A stretch of 14,616 bases of DNA from Deltaproteobacteria bacterium (GTDB lineage Bacteria; Desulfobacterota; Syntrophobacteria; BM002), in the NCBI GenBank assembly GCA_020350905.1, contig CP070843.1, positions 3,000,215 through 3,014,830 on the forward strand. Direction: 5' to 3'. A model generated the notes under the pieces. That model searched no databases, was not told the DNA's origin, and saw only the letters and a list, made by a program, of their open reading frames with translations. The translations under genes and the position numbers were made by a program. Shown piece by piece: positions 14,134-14,616 of this stretch. Every line of letters starts with the position of its first letter. Within the stretch, counting starts at the first letter, position 1.

Positions 14134-14154
14134 GAGTCAGGAGCCAGGAGTTAG
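14134..14154 (+). repeat. Period-7 array of GAGYCAG type
   Basis: Three heptads in register, GAGTCAG, GAGCCAG and GAGTTAG, lie in the spacer between the dnaJ-type gene and clpB. A two-unit version (TAGTCAG, GAGCCAG) occurs at 7804-7817. Confidence 0.6.
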
Positions 14155-14181
14155 ATTGTTGCGTGTTTTTGATTTTAATTT

Positions 14182-14209
14182 CGAAATTCGAAATCCGAAA
14201 TTCGAAATT
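14182..14209 (+). repeat. Period-7 degenerate tandem array (CGAAATC type), island 5
   Basis: Four nearly perfect heptads: CGAAATT, CGAAATC, CGAAATT, CGAAATT. This is the most regular of the five islands, 15 nt beyond the stop codon of the minus-strand DnaJ-type gene. Confidence 0.75.
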
Positions 14210-14224
14210 ACTCCCTGCGCCCTT

Positions 14225-14616
14225 TTAAACTTGCCGTGGATCAAAATTTGACACCTCTGCCATCTCAGAAAATAATTCCTTCTCCTTAGGATCAAGTTCT
14301 TTTGGAACAACAATCTTCACCAGGGCATACAGGTCTCCCTGTCTTTGTCCATCTCCATTTCTGGGAAGGCCCTTTCCCCGCAACCGTAACTTCTGCCCAC
14401 TCTGAGTTCCGGGCGGAATCTTGAGATTGACGGTACCATCCAAGGTGTCGACTTCCACCGTGGTCCCCAGAGCAGCCTCCCAAGGAGCGAGCGGCACCTC
14501 TGTCTGGAGGTCGTGTCCATTTGCTCGAAAGCGTGGATGCGGCTCAAGTTTTACCCTGAGGTAAAGATCTCCTGGGGGGCCGCCTCCCATGCCCTCCCCG
14601 CCTTTGCCATTCAAGC
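14225..14616 (-). CDS. DnaJ-family (class B, CbpA-like) co-chaperone, C-terminal part
   Basis: Partial gene: the frame is open to the right window edge, and only about 130 C-terminal residues are present. They match the substrate-binding beta-barrel and dimerisation domains of class-B Hsp40 proteins: GGGPPGDLYLRVKLEPHPRF, then APWEAALGTTVEVDTLDG, IPPGTQSGQKLRLRGKGLP, and GDLYALVKIVVP before a Glu/Lys-rich tail. No cysteine-rich zinc-finger residues are seen, but the J-domain and any zinc-finger region would lie outside the window. CbpA is preferred over DnaJ from sequence style and from the clpB neighbour. Such proteins deliver substrates to DnaK and stimulate its ATPase. An in-frame TTG near 14614 is part of the GLNGKGGEG sequence, not a start. 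Confidence 0.88.
   Translation of the reverse strand, partial: LNGKGGEGMGGGPPGDLYLRVKLEPHPRFRANGHDLQTEVPLAPWEAALGTTVEVDTLDGTVNLKIPPGTQSGQKLRLRGKGLPRNGDGQRQGDLYALVKIVVPKELDPKEKELFSEMAEVSNFDPRQV

Noticed and set aside
14043..14224. CIRCE or sigma-32 type heat-shock control upstream of clpB
   Set aside because: No TTAGCACTC-N9-GAGTGCTAA inverted repeat and no convincing sigma-32 boxes on the minus strand.

Overview
The window reads as a chromosomal segment of a Gram-negative bacterium, most likely a deltaproteobacterium (Desulfobacterota). This is an inference from gene order, from protein style (for example the long YidC with a proline-rich linker and a large periplasmic domain), and from a LysR regulator resembling the selenium-metabolism-associated LysR group of that phylum. 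It is not proven from the sequence. The protein-coding content is mostly housekeeping, and no phage, integrase, transposase gene, CRISPR array or RNA gene is visible.

Layout. Positions 1-304 are non-coding and carry an inverted-repeat element. A LysR-type regulator (305-1201, +) follows. Next is the classic origin-proximal cluster on the + strand: rpmH (1410-1544), rnpA (about 1601-1972), yidD (1969-2190), yidC (2332-4008), jag/khpB (4078-4749), mnmE (4786-6180) and rsmG (about 6183-6836). It joins ribosomal protein L34, RNase P protein, membrane-protein insertion (YidD/YidC), an RNA-binding protein, tRNA wobble-uridine modification and 16S rRNA methylation. rpmH has a good sigma-70-like promoter, rnpA and yidD overlap as ATGA, and the rest are close together. 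dnaA and the usual DnaA-box origin are not in the window.

The + cluster converges with xth (exonuclease III, 6971-7756, -) across a hairpin-dense gap. An accessory-looking stretch follows: a nested inverted-repeat element (7871-8040), a small FmdB-type zinc-ribbon protein (8245-8445, +), a carbamate-kinase-like protein (8814-9761, +), a RimK-like ATP-grasp protein (9812-10627, -) and a small helical hypothetical protein (11058-11303, +). The right end is a chaperone pair on the - strand: clpB (11397-14042) and, upstream of it, the 3' part of a class-B DnaJ/CbpA gene (14225 to the window edge).

The most unusual feature is in the spacers rather than the genes. At least five intergenic regions carry short degenerate tandem arrays with a period of exactly 7 nt (consensus CGAAATC), all with the same strand polarity. 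Other spacers carry period-7 arrays of different sequence (GAGYCAG, GCAGCNN, GCATAGG), and one carries a period-8 array (CGYGTCNC). With two palindromic repeat types, these account for much of the non-coding sequence. I found no convincing novel multi-gene system.
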